Part shown: positions 33,142 to 41,066 of the stretch, in pieces
How the letters are laid out: each line of letters starts with the position of its first letter
Position numbering within the stretch: the first letter of the stretch is position 1
Assembly: GCF_042682545.1 (NCBI RefSeq)
Contig: NZ_JBHUHQ010000002.1
DNA: 64,000 nucleotides
Reading direction: 5' to 3' (one strand)
Source of the DNA: Ornithinibacillus salinisoli
GTDB lineage: Bacteria > Bacillota > Bacilli > Bacillales > Amphibacillaceae
Position numbers and translations under genes: made by a program
The notes under the pieces: model-generated
What the model was told of the DNA's origin: nothing
The model's database searches: none
What the model saw: the letters and a program-made list of their open reading frames with translations, nothing else

Positions 33142-34098
33142 GTGAAGGAAGTTCTAGTACACAAAAAATACAAGGAGAATTTTTTTATCAAATTTAAAAC
33201 ATGCGTTTCTAAAAGTTTTTCTATTTCGTTAATTTTGACGTTGGTATTTTCATTTTTACCTTTAAGTTCAGTTGGAGCAAGTAGTGATATAAACATGAAT
33301 AATAAAGGTTTATCAGTTCAAAACATTCATGAAGATAAGGTGAATGGGGCTAATGTTACTACAATGGAATTGGAAAACAATTCATCAAAGGACTTACAAG
33401 TAAAGATTACTAAAGAAGAAGATAAAACTGTCTATGCGTCTTATTTAGACGGAGAATTTACTGATAAAACCATAGTATACCCTAATAGCAATGAGATGTT
33501 ATTTGTTGACAAATATGGTAATTCTAAAACACTTAATATGAATGATTATGCAAAAACAACCGAAAATAAAAGAACGGAGTCAGTAAAACCTAAATCAAGC
33601 GAAGATGGAATTGCACAAGATAGTATGAGTATTAATTCTTATTCACCTCCCTCATCCTATTCTATATACCAAAGTGAATATAGTAGTGCCTGGGGGGCAT
33701 GGGGAGACCTTTATGGTAAAGTTAATTTAACATATGGCCCTACACAAACTATCGTCTTCAGTACTGGTACTGCTGTATCTACTATAATTGGCGTTATTGG
33801 GGGAATTTTTACTGGAGGTATTGGCGGTATTCTTTTGGCTTTAGGTGCAACCGCTGTTGGCTCAGTTATTGATTCAAGTATAGATGGCGAAGTTTATTCA
33901 AGAACAAGAAAATATGACTACGAAGTTGTATCGCAAGGAGAGTTAGGACTCCGAACATACACTGAAGACGTTGACGCAAGAGTTATTAATAGTAGAACTG
34001 GATCTGCTGAGTGGGTTGATCTAGCAGAGCGCGGAGACACACGATCTAGATCAGATATGATTCATGCGGGCATTTATAACGTAGCAATCGGAATATAA
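33142..34098 (+). CDS. Secreted protein with Gly-rich hydrophobic segment; bacteriocin-like candidate
   Basis: Up to 318 residues. A signal peptide runs KTCVSKSFSISLILTLVFSF, then LPLSSVGAS, a likely cleavage site. The mature part has a hydrophilic N-terminal domain (TTMELENNSSKDLQVKITKE, YASYLDGEFTDKTIVYPNSN). A glycine-zipper hydrophobic hairpin follows (TAVSTIIGVIGGIFTGGIGG, ILLALGATAVGSVID), then a C-terminal domain (RTRKYDYEVVSQGELGLRTY). The layout resembles large heat-labile bacteriocins such as the geobacillin 26 group, but I cannot confirm homology. Translation is puzzling: GTG 33142 has no ribosome site, whereas AAGGAG (33172-33177) lies 9 nt before an in-frame ATC at 33187, which would start right at the signal peptide. 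A membrane-anchored partner follows. Confidence 0.6.
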   Translation: MKEVLVHKKYKENFFIKFKTCVSKSFSISLILTLVFSFLPLSSVGASSDINMNNKGLSVQNIHEDKVNGANVTTMELENNSSKDLQVKITKEEDKTVYASYLDGEFTDKTIVYPNSNEMLFVDKYGNSKTLNMNDYAKTTENKRTESVKPKSSEDGIAQDSMSINSYSPPSSYSIYQSEYSSAWGAWGDLYGKVNLTYGPTQTIVFSTGTAVSTIIGVIGGIFTGGIGGILLALGATAVGSVIDSSIDGEVYSRTRKYDYEVVSQGELGLRTYTEDVDARVINSRTGSAEWVDLAERGDTRSRSDMIHAGIYNVAIGI

Positions 34099-34126
34099 AA
34101 TTATTTTTTTTGAGGTGTTAACTTAC

Positions 34127-34507
34127 ATGAAAAAACAACGTTATTTTATAATATTACTTTGTGTAATGTTATTGGCATCATGGGGCTGGTTTTTCTATGT
34201 GAATAGCAAGCCTAAGACAAGTGTTGACATCGTCGATAGTCTATTAAAGAATAACAGTAAAGAAATATTGGCAGAGTTAGTTGGACCTCGAACGCAAATG
34301 AAACAAGAAGATATTCAAAAGTATAAAAGTTATTTTTCCAATGAAGGTCCTAGTACGGTCAAACAATTTTCGTTTTTAGAATATGATAATAATGATGATG
34401 TACTACTAATTCAAACAACTCCAGGGTTGGAAAATCATCAAATTTATATTCAAGATATTATGACTATAGATAGACAAATCATGGAGCTTATACTTAAAGA
34501 CCAATAA
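34127..34507 (+). CDS. Membrane-anchored small protein, probable partner (immunity-like) of the secreted protein
   Basis: This 126-residue protein has one N-terminal helix, RYFIILLCVMLLASWGWFFY, followed by an extracytoplasmic domain (VDIVDSLLKNNSKEILAELV, EDIQKYKSYFSNEGPSTVKQ, QIYIQDIMTIDRQIMELILK). ATG 34127, with GAGGTG 9 nt upstream, is preferred over an upstream GTG that overlaps this site. It begins 28 nt after the secreted protein's stop and is followed by a strong terminator, so the two form an operon. The role as immunity protein is inferred from order and topology only. Confidence 0.6.
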   Translation: MKKQRYFIILLCVMLLASWGWFFYVNSKPKTSVDIVDSLLKNNSKEILAELVGPRTQMKQEDIQKYKSYFSNEGPSTVKQFSFLEYDNNDDVLLIQTTPGLENHQIYIQDIMTIDRQIMELILKDQ

Positions 34508-34541
34508 AGAAAAGCTACACATTTTTGTGTAGCTTTTTTTT
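34508..34541 (+). terminator. Strong Rho-independent terminator
   Basis: AAAAGCTACAC, a short loop, GTGTAGCTTTTTTTT: a perfect 11-bp stem and a T-run directly after the operon of the secreted protein. Confidence 0.9.
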
Positions 34542-34559
34542 CATAGATCAACAAGGGAC

Positions 34560-35003
34560 ACGACAAAATCAAAGAGAACAAAATTCAGGCTACTATGCCG
34601 ATGAATCTGGTTATACCAATGAACGAATTTTTGTGTCCATTTCCTTGCTTCTTTTAGTGCCTTGTGCGGAAAATCTGGTCTGTCGGTATTTGAGTGTTCG
34701 AAACATCGCTTCTGAATAGGGATTATCATTGCTTACACTCGGTCTCGAAAAGGACTGTTGAATACCTAATGTCTCCAATAACCCAAGGAAAGTGGTAGCT
34801 TTCATTGGGCTCCCATGTTTGAATGTAATACAAGAGGAACTCCTTGGATTTTTTCATTGATGACTGCTTTTTTTACAAGCGACTCCGCATACTTTGCTTC
34901 CTCTGTTTCCCATACTTCCCATCCAACTACTTTTCTACTAAATAGATCGATAATTAGACAGAGTCGATAGAATAAACCTTTCACAGGTCCACCAAGCCAA
35001 CGG
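34560..35003 (-). mobile_element. IS3-family transposase (orfB, rve integrase) remnant
   Basis: The pieces in different frames read, in order, WLGGPVKGLFYRLCLIIDLF with SRKVVGWEVWETEEAKYAES, GVPLVLHSNMGAQ, then MKATTFLGLLETLGIQQSFS with RPSVSNDNPYSEAMFRTLKY, then KEARKWTQKFVHWYNQIHRH and SSLNF. These match the catalytic core of IS3-group OrfB. The second Asp region has HSNMGAQ where HSDNGS is normal, so the D of the DDE triad is lost. At least two frameshifts interrupt it, and orfA and the N-terminal part of orfB are absent. No terminal inverted repeats could be assigned. Confidence 0.8.
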
Positions 35004-35004
35004 G

Positions 35005-35194
35005 CAATTACGACCGACTTTAAAAATGTCAGGAATCCAACCGTTACCCAAAAAGCAAGAAATATAAATCCTTTTAGTTTAATAGGTACAAAGATATCTT
35101 GATTTTGCATCAACCATAAATTTATTAAAAAACCTAACATAAAAGAGATAAGTCCTACTATATGAGGCCATTTAAGCGCTTGAATGCTTAGATC
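35005..35194 (-). pseudogene. Membrane-protein fragment cut by the IS remnant
   Basis: An open frame without a start reads LDLSIQALKWPHIVGLISFM, then LGFLINLWLMQNQDIFVPIK and FIFLAFWVTVGFLTFLKSVV, and fuses into the transposase frame. It has two hydrophobic helices and no ribosome site. It appears to be a piece of a membrane protein gene into which the IS inserted. The family is not recognised. Confidence 0.35.
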
Positions 35195-35197
35195 AAG

Positions 35198-36091
35198 CTA
35201 TTTATTTAATATTCTTCTTTTAACTAGATTATTTTTCATCTGAAAATTGCTATTTACAAGATAGATACCAAGAATAATAAACAGGCCACCAACTATGAGT
35301 GAAGGGTATAACGACTCACCTAATAATAACCAGCCAGATAATACACCGAAGAAAGGGGCTAAAAATAAAAAAGCACTCGTCTTTCCTGGATCACCCTTTT
35401 GTAAAAGATAATACCAAACGGCAAATTGAACAATAGAAGACATAATACTTAACCATAATAAAATGAACAAGGAATTAATGCTTAAAATAAAAATTGGTTT
35501 TTCAAAAATAAAACTCCCAAGTAAAAGTAGTAATCCACCAAAAAGCATCTGATAGGCGGATAGAACCCATATATCGAAAAACGCTCCCCATTTTTTAGCT
35601 AATAAAGTGGAAAATGCCCAAAAAACAGCAGAAAGAATTCCGAAAAGAATACCAAACTTAAATTCAATTTGAGCACCCATTGTAATACTTACCCCTACTA
35701 TCCCTAAAATAACACCAATCCATTGAAAAAGTTTATATCGTATTTGTAAAAATATAGTACAGAATACAACAACAAGTAACGGGTTCGTGAATGTAAGAAT
35801 TGAGGATTCACTAGCAGTAATTGTTCGTAAACTCAAGAATATGCAACCCATTACACCGGCTGTTTGGAAAGTACCAATAATAAGTATCTTGATCCAGTTT
35901 CCTTTAGATATTGGGTGTGGTCTTTTTAAAATGAATACGATTACTGCCATTATAATTCCGGCAAGTGTGAAGCGTAATGCTGCTAATAACAATGGTGATG
36001 AATAAATCAAACCAATTTTACCTACAGCAAAAGAAGAACCCATTAAAAATGTCGTTAAAAGTATTAATAGCGGAAATTTGAAGGTATTCAT
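35198..36091 (-). CDS. DMT-superfamily (EamA) transporter
   Basis: This 297-residue inner-membrane protein has ten predicted helices in two EamA repeats: MNTFKFPLLILLTTFLMGSS and FAVGKIGLIYSSP at the start, with GILFGILSAVFWAFSTLLAK opening the second. The end is WLLLGESLYPSLIVGGLFII with a basic tail. It is a probable metabolite exporter, substrate unknown. ATG 36091 follows GGGAGATAAAAA. It is not closely similar to the EamA protein at 15.7 kb. Confidence 0.88.
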   Translation of the reverse strand: MNTFKFPLLILLTTFLMGSSFAVGKIGLIYSSPLLLAALRFTLAGIIMAVIVFILKRPHPISKGNWIKILIIGTFQTAGVMGCIFLSLRTITASESSILTFTNPLLVVVFCTIFLQIRYKLFQWIGVILGIVGVSITMGAQIEFKFGILFGILSAVFWAFSTLLAKKWGAFFDIWVLSAYQMLFGGLLLLLGSFIFEKPIFILSINSLFILLWLSIMSSIVQFAVWYYLLQKGDPGKTSAFLFLAPFFGVLSGWLLLGESLYPSLIVGGLFIILGIYLVNSNFQMKNNLVKRRILNK

Positions 36092-36346
36092 TTTTTATCT
36101 CCCTATATACTATTTTGATCAATCTATAGTTATTATAACTGCTGGATATTTCAGCTATAATCGAAATATGGAATGCAAATGGAGTAGATTTGAAATAAAA
36201 TTTGATCAAAAGCAAATTGCAAACGTTGATTTTAGCTTACATATTTTATAAAAAAGGATCACCTTTAATATTATAAATTCAATTATGGTACATTAGCGTT
36301 CTTCAGTCCATTTTTCGACTTGTGATGTTCTTGCTCGTTTAGAAAT
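36092..36346. other. Intergenic region, promoter side of the EamA gene
   Basis: AT-rich; no supported gene. The EamA promoter should be near its left end. A long AT-rich stretch follows up to the terminator at 36347. Confidence 0.4.
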
Positions 36347-36388
36347 AAAAACGCCCCCATAGATAATATATTCTAAGGGGGTGTTTCT
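36347..36388 (-). terminator. Terminator downstream of the PF12746-like acetyltransferase
   Basis: AAAAACGCCCCC pairs with GGGGGTGTTTCTT through AT-rich TAGA/TCTA inner bases. Reading leftward, the stem is followed by GTTTTTATTT. Confidence 0.75.
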
Positions 36389-36474
36389 TAGCGACTTTAT
36401 TTCAAATCCACTATAGCTAGCTTGTTAAATGAAAAAATAGTTCGATACTTTGTTCATCACTTTGATTCAAGGTA

Positions 36475-37521
36475 TTAGTTGCTTATTTTTTTTATAAAAT
36501 TTTCCCACTCTACTCTGTCTTGAAAAGTTGCAAATCCTTCAAAGTCTAAAAAGTCTTTACTTAAAGATTTTGGCTTTGTTTCTACAAGACATTTAATGTT
36601 CTCCATGGACTTTTCCATATTGTTCGCATGTCCCCAACACTCCGCTGCTTGCTCATAATATACGGGTTCCATTCCATTCATTTTTTCATAATGAAGTGCC
36701 CATTCACTCCACTGTTCATTATTTAAGTCAGTCACATTTTCAATTGGTGGATATGGAGTGAAACAACTATATTCCTTTATTTTCTTGAATCCTACCCCTT
36801 CTGCGATTGTGTAAGAACCTACATTTGAATCAACACAATGCCACCCAATTTCCTTTATCCCATTAGATCTACTAGCACTAACAGTAGCAGCCAAACAGAT
36901 AGATCCTAATCTTTTTCTTCTAAAATCTTTGAGTGTCGTTATTCCTATTTCAATTCTATCCTCTACGATACAATCCACTAAACACCAGCAAACAATCTTA
37001 TTGCCTTTTCTAATATAAGAGCCTAAACAATAGTCTTTTACATCATCCATGTTACTGAAAACGAACCAATCTTTTATTTCTTTGCTATTTTCATATTGCA
37101 ACTCAACTAATTTATCTAAATAGACATACTCCAAAGTGTATTGTTCATTTAAAGTTTCGGAAAAATTTTCAAATAGTGGTTCATCAAACTTGTAATATTT
37201 TCTATTGTATTTCTTGATGGCTATATTACAATGGATATCAGGAATTTTTCTTTCCCATTCTATAGTGTCACATGTGACGGTATCAAAAAAATCGAGTTTC
37301 TTTTTAATTTCTGCATTAAAAAAATGATTGTTTGCATCACCTGCTACAACATTAGATACTGGTGTCATAATTAGTGTTGATGAAGGGTTCGTTACATTAT
37401 CTACATAAACTTCTCCTGGTACATTTCCCGTAATTACTGCATAAATAAACAATTCATGATTTGTATTTTTAATCAACTTGGATATTTTACTGTAGACACT
37501 ATTTTCCAATTGATAAATCAT
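36475..37521 (-). CDS. GNAT-family acetyltransferase (PF12746-like)
   Basis: This 348-residue protein has a non-catalytic N-terminal half (MIYQLENSVYSKISKLIKNT, VPGEVYVDNVTNPSSTLIMT, DANNHFFNAEIKKKLDFFDT) and a GNAT-like second half: DRIEIGITTLKDFRRKRLGS (about residues 205-225), with R-R-K-R-L-G as acetyl-CoA loop, then IKEIGWHCVDSNVGSYTIAE and GVGFKKIKEY. A helical tail of about 80 residues follows. ATG 37521, with AAAGGGG upstream, is preferred to one nine codons earlier. The substrate is unknown. Confidence 0.75.
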   Translation of the reverse strand: MIYQLENSVYSKISKLIKNTNHELFIYAVITGNVPGEVYVDNVTNPSSTLIMTPVSNVVAGDANNHFFNAEIKKKLDFFDTVTCDTIEWERKIPDIHCNIAIKKYNRKYYKFDEPLFENFSETLNEQYTLEYVYLDKLVELQYENSKEIKDWFVFSNMDDVKDYCLGSYIRKGNKIVCWCLVDCIVEDRIEIGITTLKDFRRKRLGSICLAATVSASRSNGIKEIGWHCVDSNVGSYTIAEGVGFKKIKEYSCFTPYPPIENVTDLNNEQWSEWALHYEKMNGMEPVYYEQAAECWGHANNMEKSMENIKCLVETKPKSLSKDFLDFEGFATFQDRVEWENFIKKISN

Positions 37522-37667
37522 ATTAACAACCCCTTTATAGTTTTCCATGCTAAGATAAATCCTTCATTCTTTGATATATCACCTCTCTTCAGGAAGAGAA
37601 GAATAACACCGAAGTTTTAATATGTGAACACATTTTACTTTTCAACTTATAGTTAAAATGATAGACA

Positions 37668-37705
37668 TAAAAAAGCCACAGAATTATATTAATAACCCTG
37701 TGGCT
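37668..37705 (-). terminator. Hairpin with leftward T-run
   Basis: AGCCACAG and CTGTGGCT flank an AT-rich loop. Reading leftward the stem is followed by TTTTTTATG. It would terminate a leftward transcript, yet the only leftward ORF before it is a 22-codon peptide. Confidence 0.6.
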
Positions 37706-37920
37706 AAATGTTTAAAACAAAAGCCGTTGCACACAATTGCCAAGAATCTTGTAGTTAAAATTAAAGTATCTTACTTATTCCGCATGAGTGAGAGGCAATC
37801 AAATAAACTTCCAAGGTTATTTTCTCTAAAAAATTTCATTGTTTCCTCTCACTCCCCTCACTAATATTAAGAAAATTATACCAATTATTTATATTTAATT
37901 CAATCATCAGAACCCTGTAC
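37706..37920. other. Region with a 22-codon leftward ORF and otherwise no gene
   Basis: At 37771-37839 on the minus strand, MKFFRENNLGSLFDCLSLMR NK follows a good GAGAGGAAACA ribosome site and lies upstream of the terminator at 37668. It may be a leader peptide or the 5' stump of a deleted gene. Nothing else is supported. Confidence 0.3.
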
Positions 37921-37990
37921 TTTCAAGACCAATTCGTGGCATGAGCTAGATTATGTTTCTGCATGAGAAGATGCAATAGCAGGTAATAAT
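37921..37990 (+). pseudogene. DUF3892 gene copy 2, 5' fragment (left of the inserted cassette)
   Basis: TTTCAAGACCAATTCGTGGC and the following bases align at about 80% with 16876-16940 of the intact DUF3892 gene. They encode FQ-TNS-x-ELDYVSA, then a TGA where the intact copy has Leu (TTA). Similarity stops just after GGTAAT. The rest of the gene resumes at about 40300. Confidence 0.75.
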
Positions 37991-38168
37991 AAGGGGATGA
38001 TATAACCATGATATATAACTTATTTAACAAGGACCCAAATTAAAAATACTCTCTTGTAGCGAATTCATTCCTATTTTTCAGAGGCGGTTGCATTTATTGT
38101 TCATTTAGTTTAATATGTTTAATATAAATTAAATGAATTGTACAAACTGAACAAAAGAGGTGATATTA

Positions 38169-38717
38169 TTGTCCAAAGATATGGAAGCAATAGAACAATC
38201 CAGAGATATGATGATCAGTGCAATTGCACAATCCATGGTTATTTATGGAGTGACTCCATCTGTTGGTCGGATTTACGGTGTTCTTTACTTTTCCACTGAA
38301 CCATTAACCCTGGATGAAATTAAGGATCAAGTAGCGATGAGTAAAGCGAGTGTAAGTAATGGACTAAGAGAACTACTTGAGACAGAAATGGTCACAAAAG
38401 TTTGGAAAAAGGGTGACAGAAAAGATCATTATATTGCAGAGAAGGATTTCTTAAGGAATTTCATCACATTCTTTATTAAAAATATACGTCAAGAACGCAA
38501 CTTAATCATGAAGGCGACCGAACAAGTAGAGCCTACCTTAGAAGGTATTGTTAGTAACACGACAGACCAACATGTAAAAGAAAAGGCAAACAACGATCTC
38601 GCTCTCATTCAAGATTCGTACAACTATTTTGATTGGACGATGCGACTTGCAAACGCGATGGAGTCCGGGGATATTTTTGAATATTTGCCTAAAACACCTG
38701 AAGGTAAAGGAGAATAA
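38169..38717 (+). CDS. GbsR/MarR-like winged-helix transcriptional regulator
   Basis: This 182-residue protein (SKDMEAIEQSRDMMISAIAQ, SMVIYGVTPSVGRIYGVLYF) has a winged helix at about residues 45-95 (EPLTLDEIKDQVAMSKASVS, NGLRELLETEMVTKVWKKGD RKDHYI) and a helical C-terminal domain. This matches the choline-responsive repressor GbsR group. TTG 38169 follows AGGTGAT. It is the first gene of a three-gene operon, 4 nt before the hydrolase gene, and probably regulates that operon. By analogy with GbsR it may sense choline or a related trimethylammonium compound. Confidence 0.85.
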   Translation: MSKDMEAIEQSRDMMISAIAQSMVIYGVTPSVGRIYGVLYFSTEPLTLDEIKDQVAMSKASVSNGLRELLETEMVTKVWKKGDRKDHYIAEKDFLRNFITFFIKNIRQERNLIMKATEQVEPTLEGIVSNTTDQHVKEKANNDLALIQDSYNYFDWTMRLANAMESGDIFEYLPKTPEGKGE

Positions 38718-38721
38718 CAAC

Positions 38722-39378
38722 ATGAAGAAACAAAACACCGCCTTGGTACTCATAGATCTTCAGAAGGAAAGTAATTTTGGACTCCAGCAAATGGACCAAG
38801 TAGTTACCAATGCAAAAGAACTCATTGATGGGTTCAGAGAACAAAACATCCCAATCATTTATACGCGTCAAATTAACCGTGCGGATGGGGTTGGCCTTTC
38901 TGTAGGTGAACCCTTAAATGAAGATGGGACACCATACTATTACAACTCTGCCAACGAAAGCATCGAAATTTTTGACGAAATAAAACCGCAAGATGGTGAC
39001 ATCGTCATCGATAAATACCGTTGGAGTGCTTTTTACGAAACGAGCCTAGATTTAACACTTCGAAGTCTAAATATAACAGATGTTGTCATTGGTGGAGTGG
39101 TGACCGATGGTTGTCTATTAACATCTGTATTCGATGCCTACTTTAGAGATTATAATATTCATCTTGTCAAAGACATTTGTGCCGCTTCCAATGAGGGCTC
39201 CCATATGTCATCCCTTATGATGATAGCAAATTGGGTATATAATCTTAAAATCTATGATACTACCAATATCCTCAAACGTATGAGTGGAAAAGAGTATGAA
39301 TTATGGGAAGCAGAAAAGGCAGATTCCATGCATTATACTCCGGAAAATATGCGAGAAATTTATAATAAATTCAACTAA
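38722..39378 (+). CDS. Isochorismatase-like cysteine hydrolase
   Basis: This 218-residue cytosolic protein shows the isochorismatase-fold catalytic set: Asp in ALVLIDLQ (about residue 11), Lys in IVIDKYRWSAFYET (about residue 98) and the nucleophile Cys in VVTDGCLLTSVFDAYFRDY (about residue 131). Its closest functional types are N-carbamoylsarcosine amidase and nicotinamidase-like enzymes; the substrate is unknown. ATG 38722 has AAAGGAG 9 nt upstream, which overlaps the end of the regulator gene. The position between a GbsR-like regulator and a betaine-type binding protein points to degradation of a quaternary-amine-related or carbamoylated compound. Confidence 0.87.
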   Translation: MKKQNTALVLIDLQKESNFGLQQMDQVVTNAKELIDGFREQNIPIIYTRQINRADGVGLSVGEPLNEDGTPYYYNSANESIEIFDEIKPQDGDIVIDKYRWSAFYETSLDLTLRSLNITDVVIGGVVTDGCLLTSVFDAYFRDYNIHLVKDICAASNEGSHMSSLMMIANWVYNLKIYDTTNILKRMSGKEYELWEAEKADSMHYTPENMREIYNKFN

Positions 39379-39391
39379 GAAGGAGACATTT

Positions 39392-40285
39392 ATGATGAAA
39401 AAATTCTTATTATTTTTTATAGCGTTCACTTTACTGGCAATATCTGCTTGTAGCAATGATAGCGGGGAAAATAATGCAACAAATGATGATACAGAAAATG
39501 AAGAAAAAGAAACCATTGTGTTTGGACAAACTCCATGGTCAAGTACCGCACCACCAACACAAATTGCGAAACAAATCTTAGAAGAACAAGGATATGACGT
39601 TAAAGTGCAACAAGTTTCCCAACCAGTTATTTGGGATGGTATGAGAAATAAAGAAATTGATTTCTTTATGGATGCATGGTTACCATATACAGAAGCCGCT
39701 AAATGGGAAGAGTTTCAAGATGATTTAGTAAAAGTAGCAACAAGTTATGAAAATGCACAGCTTGGTTGGGTAGTACCATCGTATGTAGAAGAAAACTCTA
39801 TTGAAGAATTAAAACAAAATACAGAAAAATATAGTGGAGAGGTCGTCACCATAGCTGAAGGTGCAGGAATTGTTGAACTATCAAAAGAACTAATGGCAGG
39901 AGAAAACCTAGAAGAACAAGGGTTTGAATTAACCCCTTCTAGTGAAGGTGCAATGATTTCTGTTGTACAAGATAAAATTGATGATGAAGAGCCTGTTGTA
40001 TTCACTGCATGGAGACCACATTCCATTTTCGCACGTAATGATTTGAAATTTTTAGAAGGACAAGAAGATTATTTCCAAGCAGATAATGTTTATGTACTGT
40101 CTTATAAAGGGATAGAGGAAGAGCATCCAGAAGCATATGAGATTTTATCCAATTGGAGCATTTCTATTGCTGAATTAGAAACGATGATTAGTGAAAATGA
40201 AGAGAGCGGTACATCCTTTGAAGACTTAGCAGCTGAATGGATTGAAAATAACCGTGATAAAGTTGATCAGATGATCGGCGAATAA
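39392..40285 (+). CDS. Glycine betaine/choline-type ABC substrate-binding lipoprotein (OpuAC/ProX family)
   Basis: This 297-residue protein has a signal MKKFLLFFIAFTLLAISACS with the lipobox Cys near residue 20, then an acidic linker. The OpuAC domain follows (TIVFGQTPWSSTAPPTQIAK, VIWDGMRNKEIDFFMDAWLP, PVVFTAWRPHSIFARNDLKF). The Trp residues in PWSS, WDGM and AWLP are those that build the aromatic cage for quaternary ammonium in this family. ATG 39392 (or 39395) follows AAGGAGA. No permease or ATPase gene is adjacent, so it must use a partner system elsewhere. It is the last gene of the inserted cassette. Confidence 0.9.
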   Translation: MMKKFLLFFIAFTLLAISACSNDSGENNATNDDTENEEKETIVFGQTPWSSTAPPTQIAKQILEEQGYDVKVQQVSQPVIWDGMRNKEIDFFMDAWLPYTEAAKWEEFQDDLVKVATSYENAQLGWVVPSYVEENSIEELKQNTEKYSGEVVTIAEGAGIVELSKELMAGENLEEQGFELTPSSEGAMISVVQDKIDDEEPVVFTAWRPHSIFARNDLKFLEGQEDYFQADNVYVLSYKGIEEEHPEAYEILSNWSISIAELETMISENEESGTSFEDLAAEWIENNRDKVDQMIGE

Positions 40286-40299
40286 CCATTTCCCTTAAC

Positions 40300-40386
40300 G
40301 ATGTCTTCATGAGTATGGACGGGATATCATACCAAATGAACTAGACAGGATATACAAGAACAGATTGGATAAATTATCGTTATTAA
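40300..40386 (+). pseudogene. DUF3892 gene copy 2, 3' fragment (right of the inserted cassette)
   Basis: CGATGTCTTCATGAGTATGG, then ACGGGATATCATACC and the following bases, align with 16952-17040 of the intact gene (its HKYGRDIIRSEPDG region and C-terminus), with small indels. The similarity continues straight into the shared terminator. Confidence 0.75.
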
Positions 40387-40388
40387 AG

Positions 40389-40429
40389 TAAAAGTAGCCT
40401 TCAAGAATATCTTGGGGGCTACTTTTTTT
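40389..40429 (+). terminator. Terminator shared in sequence with the DUF3892 gene at 17 kb
   Basis: AAAAGTAGCCTTCAAGA pairs with TCTTGGGGGCTACTTTT, followed by a T-run. The stem matches 17049-17084 except for a few bases. It now serves the inserted operon. Confidence 0.85.
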
Positions 40430-40520
40430 AATTCCTCCAGCAAATTCACAAAACAATAGGTTCTAAGATTAATAGAAAAGAAACCGAATTTTGCTCATAT
40501 CGACTCCTTTTCCAGTAAAG

Positions 40521-41066
40521 TTATCGTACTTGATAGATGCCAGAAGCTCTTAATTTCTTCCTCGCTTCCCTACCCCAGCTTTTTACCATATCCACACTAA
40601 CTCCTTCAATCTCTGCAATTTCTTTCTGTGGTAGCTCTTGAATGATTGCATAATAGATCCATTTATATTGGTTGTCGGTGAGCATTTCCTTTACTTGTTC
40701 CCATATCGTATGATCTTCTACCGTAATCTCCTTTGGAGTCACAATAGGCAGGTATGTTGCTGCATGCCGATTACCATGATCTTGATTGATTGTTTCCTCT
40801 TGGATGATTATCTCCGCCTTTTCTATGTCTCTACCTTTCGTCCGAATTAAATCGATCATTCGATTTTTAATCATATAGTTGAAATACGTAGACATTGGAC
40901 CTTTATCCGGTTGATATTTTTTATAAGCCAACCACATCGCATATAACCCTTCCACATAAAATTCTTTATGCGTATCATTGATCTCTAGTTTATGAATGTA
41001 GTAGTGAATCCGATTTTCATTTTGTTTGAAGATTTCTTCGAAGGTAAACTGATTATTATTCTTCAC
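40521..41066 (-). CDS. Sigma-70-family RNA polymerase sigma factor-like protein
   Basis: This 181-residue protein has region 2 features (FYVEGLYAMWLAYKKYQPDK with GPMSTYFNYMIKNRMIDLIR, about residues 37-75) and a region-4-like helix-turn-helix near the C-terminus (ELPQKEIAEIEGVSVDMVKS with WGREARKKLR). It belongs to the short SigO/YlaC-like or phage-type sigma-70 proteins of Firmicutes. No anti-sigma gene is next to it. ATG 41066 follows GAGGTGTAAGTGAAG. The regulon is unknown. Confidence 0.82.
   Translation of the reverse strand: MKNNNQFTFEEIFKQNENRIHYYIHKLEINDTHKEFYVEGLYAMWLAYKKYQPDKGPMSTYFNYMIKNRMIDLIRTKGRDIEKAEIIIQEETINQDHGNRHAATYLPIVTPKEITVEDHTIWEQVKEMLTDNQYKWIYYAIIQELPQKEIAEIEGVSVDMVKSWGREARKKLRASGIYQVR

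Noticed and set aside
24469..38160. Prophage
   Set aside because: The stretch has many small genes and an HTH protein, but no integrase, capsid, tail, terminase or lysis genes and no att-like duplication.
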